64,000 nt of DNA, taken from an uncultured Bacillota bacterium. GTDB lineage: Bacteria; Bacillota; Clostridia; Lachnospirales; Lachnospiraceae. The position numbers and the translations under genes are program-made. Positions 61,161 through 64,000 of this stretch are shown piece by piece. The stretch's first letter is position 1. Every line of letters begins with the position of its first letter. The notes under the pieces were generated by a model. That model was not told the origin of the DNA, did not search any database, and was given only the letters and a program-made list of their open reading frames with translations. The stretch lies in contig CATWQE010000006.1 of assembly GCA_958352855.1 (NCBI GenBank), positions 1 through 64,000 of the forward strand, written 5' to 3'.

Positions 61161-63254
61161 ATGTACAAGAGTTTTTCAATGAATCTGGCAGGCAGAACCC
61201 TGACCGTAGATATCGGACGTGTGGCAAAACAGGCCAATGGCGCGGCATTTATGCATTATGGAGACACTACCCTTTTGTGTACTGCAACTGCATCCGATAA
61301 ACCAAGAGAAGGAATTGATTTCTTCCCATTAAGTGTAGAATATGAAGAAAAAATGTATGCAGTAGGAAAAATCCCAGGAGGATTTAATAAAAGAGAAGGA
61401 AAAGCAAGCGAACATGCAATCCTGACCTCACGTGTTATTGACCGTCCTATGCGTCCCTTATTCCCAAAGGATTACAGAAATGACGTAACCCTGAACAACA
61501 TGGTTATGGCAGTTGATCCGGAATGTAATCCGGAAGTTGTAGCTATGATTGGTTCTTCTATTGCTACCTGCATCTCTGATATTCCTTTTGACGGTCCATG
61601 CGCTGCCACTCAGATTGGTATGGTAAATGGAGAATTTGTAGTGAACCCATCCCTGGCACAGAAGGAAATCTCTGATTTACAGCTTACCGTTGCATCTACC
61701 AGAGAAAAAGTCATTATGATTGAAGCCGGCGCCAATGAGATTCCAGAGGATAAGATGATTGAAGCAATCTTCAAGGCTCATGAAGTAAACCAGGAAATCA
61801 TTGCCTTTATTGATATCATTGTTGCAGAATGTGGCAAGGAAAAACACACTTACGAAAGCTGCGCTGTTCCAGAAGAATTATTTGCAGCAATCAAGGAAAT
61901 CGTAACACCGGAAGAAATGGAAGAAGCTGTTTTCACAGACGAAAAACAGGTGCGTGAGGAAAACATCCGCCAGATTACAGAAAAGTTAGAAGAAGCGTTT
62001 GCTGACAATGAAGAGTGGCTGGAAGTTCTTGGTGAAGCAGTTTACCAGTATCAGAAAAAGACAGTTCGTAAGATGATTTTAAAAGATCACAAACGTCCGG
62101 ACGGAAGAGCAATCACACAGATTCGTCCTCTGGCAGCAGAAACCGATATTGTACCAAGAGTACATGGTTCTGCCATGTTTACAAGAGGACAGACACAGAT
62201 TTGTACTATTACCACACTGGCACCGTTATCAGAAGCACAGAGACTGGACGGACTGGATGAATTTGAAGTAAGCAAACGCTATATGCATCACTATAACTTC
62301 CCGTCTTATTCTGTAGGTGAGACAAAGCCATCCAGAGGACCGGGACGTCGTGAAATCGGACATGGCGCATTGGCTGAGAGAGCTCTGGTTCCGGTGATTC
62401 CGGGAGTAGAAGAATTCCCATATGCTATTCGTACTGTATCTGAAACCTTTGAATCCAATGGTTCTACTTCTCAGGCAAGTATCTGCGCATCCACCATGTC
62501 TCTTATGGCAGCAGGTGTGCCTATTAAGAAGCCGGTAGCGGGTATTTCCTGTGGTCTGGTGACAGGGGAGACAGACGATGATTATCTGGTACTGACTGAT
62601 ATCCAGGGCCTGGAAGACTTCTTCGGAGACATGGACTTTAAGGTAGCTGGTACTCATGACGGTATTACAGCAATCCAGATGGATATTAAGATTCATGGTC
62701 TCACAAGACAGATTATTGAGGAAGCGATTGCCAGAACCAAAGAGGCAAGAGAATACATTCTCACAGAAGTTATGGAAAAATGTATTGCAGAACCGCGCAA
62801 AACTGTAAGCAAATATGCTCCAAAGATTGTTCAGATTCAGATTGACCCTGAAAAAATCGGTGATGTAGTAGGACAGAGAGGTAAAACTATCAATGCCATT
62901 ATTGACGAAACAGGTGTAAAGATTGATATTGATGACAGCGGTGCAGTTTCTGTATGTGGTACTGACCAGCAGATGATGGACAAAGCCATTGAATATATTA
63001 AAACCATTACCACAGATTTTGAAGAAGGACAGATTTTCACAGGAAAAGTAATCAGCATCAAAGAATTTGGCGCATTCCTGGAGTTTGCTCCTGGAAAAGA
63101 AGGAATGGTTCACATTTCTAAAATTGCCAAAGAAAGAATCAACAAAGTAGAAGATGTTCTTTCCCTTGGAGATGTCGTAAAAGTAGTATGTCTTGGAAAA
63201 GACAAAATGGGACGCATCAGCTTCAGTATGAAAGACGTTCCGGAAGAAGCATAA
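61161..63254 (+). CDS. pnp: polyribonucleotide nucleotidyltransferase (PNPase)
   Basis: 3'-5' phosphorolytic RNA degradation. The 697-residue protein has two RNase PH domains (FFPLSVEYEEKMYAVGKIPGGF; then HYNFPSYSVGETKPSRGPGRREIGHGALAERAL), a KH domain near 550-610 (IGDVVGQRGKTINAIIDETG) and an S1 domain near 620-690 (GQIFTGKVISIKEFGAFLEF). ATG 61161 has AAAGGAG upstream; the ATG at 61143 is part of this region and less likely. Confidence 0.97.
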   Translation: MYKSFSMNLAGRTLTVDIGRVAKQANGAAFMHYGDTTLLCTATASDKPREGIDFFPLSVEYEEKMYAVGKIPGGFNKREGKASEHAILTSRVIDRPMRPLFPKDYRNDVTLNNMVMAVDPECNPEVVAMIGSSIATCISDIPFDGPCAATQIGMVNGEFVVNPSLAQKEISDLQLTVASTREKVIMIEAGANEIPEDKMIEAIFKAHEVNQEIIAFIDIIVAECGKEKHTYESCAVPEELFAAIKEIVTPEEMEEAVFTDEKQVREENIRQITEKLEEAFADNEEWLEVLGEAVYQYQKKTVRKMILKDHKRPDGRAITQIRPLAAETDIVPRVHGSAMFTRGQTQICTITTLAPLSEAQRLDGLDEFEVSKRYMHHYNFPSYSVGETKPSRGPGRREIGHGALAERALVPVIPGVEEFPYAIRTVSETFESNGSTSQASICASTMSLMAAGVPIKKPVAGISCGLVTGETDDDYLVLTDIQGLEDFFGDMDFKVAGTHDGITAIQMDIKIHGLTRQIIEEAIARTKEAREYILTEVMEKCIAEPRKTVSKYAPKIVQIQIDPEKIGDVVGQRGKTINAIIDETGVKIDIDDSGAVSVCGTDQQMMDKAIEYIKTITTDFEEGQIFTGKVISIKEFGAFLEFAPGKEGMVHISKIAKERINKVEDVLSLGDVVKVVCLGKDKMGRISFSMKDVPEEA

Positions 63255-63270
63255 AAAGATAAAAAATCAG

Positions 63271-63320
63271 GAAAAGAGGGGTTATTGCATTAAGTGGCAT
63301 TTCATGCAATACCTCTTTTC
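63271..63320 (+). terminator. probable terminator after pnp
   Basis: Arms with TATTGCAT/ATGCAATA and AAAAGAGG/CCTCTTTT form a long, slightly interrupted stem. The distal arm ends in CTCTTTTCTATTT. It lies 28 bases before nrdG. Confidence 0.65.
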
Positions 63321-63347
63321 TATTTAAAAGACGAAGAGGTGACATAT

Positions 63348-63836
63348 ATGCGGTATCACAATATTACGAAAGAGGATATGTTAAACGGAGACGGACTTCG
63401 GGTGGTACTTTGGGTAGCGGGATGCAGCCATGGATGCAAGGGATGTCAAAACCCCATTACCTGGGACCCCAAAAGCGGTCTGGAATTTGATGAGGCTGCC
63501 AAGGAGGAAATTTATGAGCAGATGGGAAAATCTTATGTAGCAGGAATTACTTTTTCAGGAGGAGACCCACTCTATCAGGGCAATCGCCTGGAAATCACTG
63601 CTTTTGCAAAAGAATTAAAAGAAAAATATCCAAAGAAAACCATCTGGCTGTATACAGGATATTTATGGGAAGAAATACAGGATTTGGAGATTTTGCCCTA
63701 TCTGGATGTGGTGGTAGATGGAAAATTTATTCTGGAACAAAAAGATGTTTCTCTGAAATGGAAGGGAAGCGCAAATCAGAGAGTCATTGATGTAAAGAAA
63801 TCATTAGAAGCAGGCAGTGTGGTGCTGCACGATTAG
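63348..63836 (+). CDS. nrdG: anaerobic ribonucleotide reductase activating protein
   Basis: A 162-residue radical SAM activase that installs the glycyl radical on NrdD. The cluster motif is CSHGCKGC (Cys26, Cys30, Cys33), the C-x3-C-x2-C spacing of NrdG, followed by ITFSGGDPLYQGN near residue 65. The start ATG 63348 has GAAGAGG upstream; the longer frame from 63294 overlaps the terminator hairpin. NrdD is not in the window. The dut gene starts nine bases later, which links both to nucleotide metabolism. Confidence 0.94.
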   Translation: MRYHNITKEDMLNGDGLRVVLWVAGCSHGCKGCQNPITWDPKSGLEFDEAAKEEIYEQMGKSYVAGITFSGGDPLYQGNRLEITAFAKELKEKYPKKTIWLYTGYLWEEIQDLEILPYLDVVVDGKFILEQKDVSLKWKGSANQRVIDVKKSLEAGSVVLHD

Positions 63837-63844
63837 GAGGAATT

Positions 63845-64000
63845 ATGAAACGGATTGCAAAATTTCATAAGGTAAGTGAGGAACAATTTTTAGAAGGCTG
63901 GAAGGACGCTTTTCCAGGCACAGAGGAAGGAACCATCAAAAATATTTATGAGAATATTAAGCTGCCAAAAAGAGCTACTGCAGGAAGCGCGGGATATGAC
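63845..64000 (+). CDS. dut: dUTP diphosphatase, N-terminal part (cut by window end)
   Basis: ATG 63845 behind AGGAGG opens a frame that runs to the window end (52 codons). After a roughly 40-residue N-terminal extension it reads IKLPKRATAGSAGYD, the first conserved motif of trimeric dUTPases (AGYD). The enzyme hydrolyses dUTP to dUMP. Only motif 1 is visible. Confidence 0.8.
   Translation, partial: MKRIAKFHKVSEEQFLEGWKDAFPGTEEGTIKNIYENIKLPKRATAGSAGYD

Noticed and set aside
62229..63113. Minus-strand reading frame of 294 codons opposite pnp
   Set aside because: Shadow of the pnp coding frame with Cys/Phe/Asn-rich composition and no recognisable domain.

Overview
The window looks like the chromosome of a low-to-medium GC Gram-positive anaerobe of the Clostridia, most likely Lachnospiraceae and perhaps Blautia-like. 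This rests on gene order (rimP-nusA-rnpM-ylxQ-infB-rbfA-nrnA-truB-ribF, then rpsO and pnp), strong AGGAGG ribosome binding sites, sigma-A type TTGACA/TATAAT promoters, a Bacillus/Clostridium-type LexA box, an anaerobic NrdG activase and a fused PotC-PotD polyamine transporter. Genus is inference only.

Layout. 1-5 kb: the end of an Rpn-type nuclease/transposase gene, a methyltransferase, trpS, a UPF0303 protein, a small membrane protein and an ABC ATPase without a permease. 4.2-9.5 kb (minus strand): potA-potB-potCD-rluA. PotA carries an unusual duplicated insert in its C-terminal region. 9.6-15.7 kb: a lactonase, CorA, a rhomboid-like zinc-ribbon protein, pyruvate kinase, a diaminopimelate decarboxylase and tRNA-Leu.

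15.7-36.2 kb is the accessory part. A first two-component system with a short-loop histidine kinase precedes two ATPases and three large FtsX-type permeases. A second, AT-richer module (regulator, kinase, ATPase, permease) follows. It is flanked by two decayed response-regulator remnants that share a 23-bp identical repeat. Then come a MATE exporter divergent from a PadR repressor with two operators, and a two-gene ATPase plus PD-(D/E)XK-like pair that is a candidate defence module.

36.2-43.4 kb: a GH25 lysozyme, a patatin-like lipase, a Ppx/GppA-HD protein, ppk1, signal peptidase I, a PHP-domain protein and tRNA-Glu. 43.4-49.5 kb: a LexA-box promoter, a micro-ORF, a PAP2 phosphatase, a type IIA topoisomerase pair whose A subunit lacks the GyrA box, and a transglutaminase-like lipoprotein. 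49.5-64 kb: the rimP-to-ribF translation operon, a Na/Pi cotransporter, an NlpC/P60 hydrolase, rpsO, pnp, nrdG and the start of dut.

The core part is ordinary housekeeping. The accessory part reads as an envelope-stress or antimicrobial-peptide sensing and export cluster. Repeated GTGA-NN-TTT boxes at two of its promoters suggest that the first regulator controls both itself and the first transporter operon.
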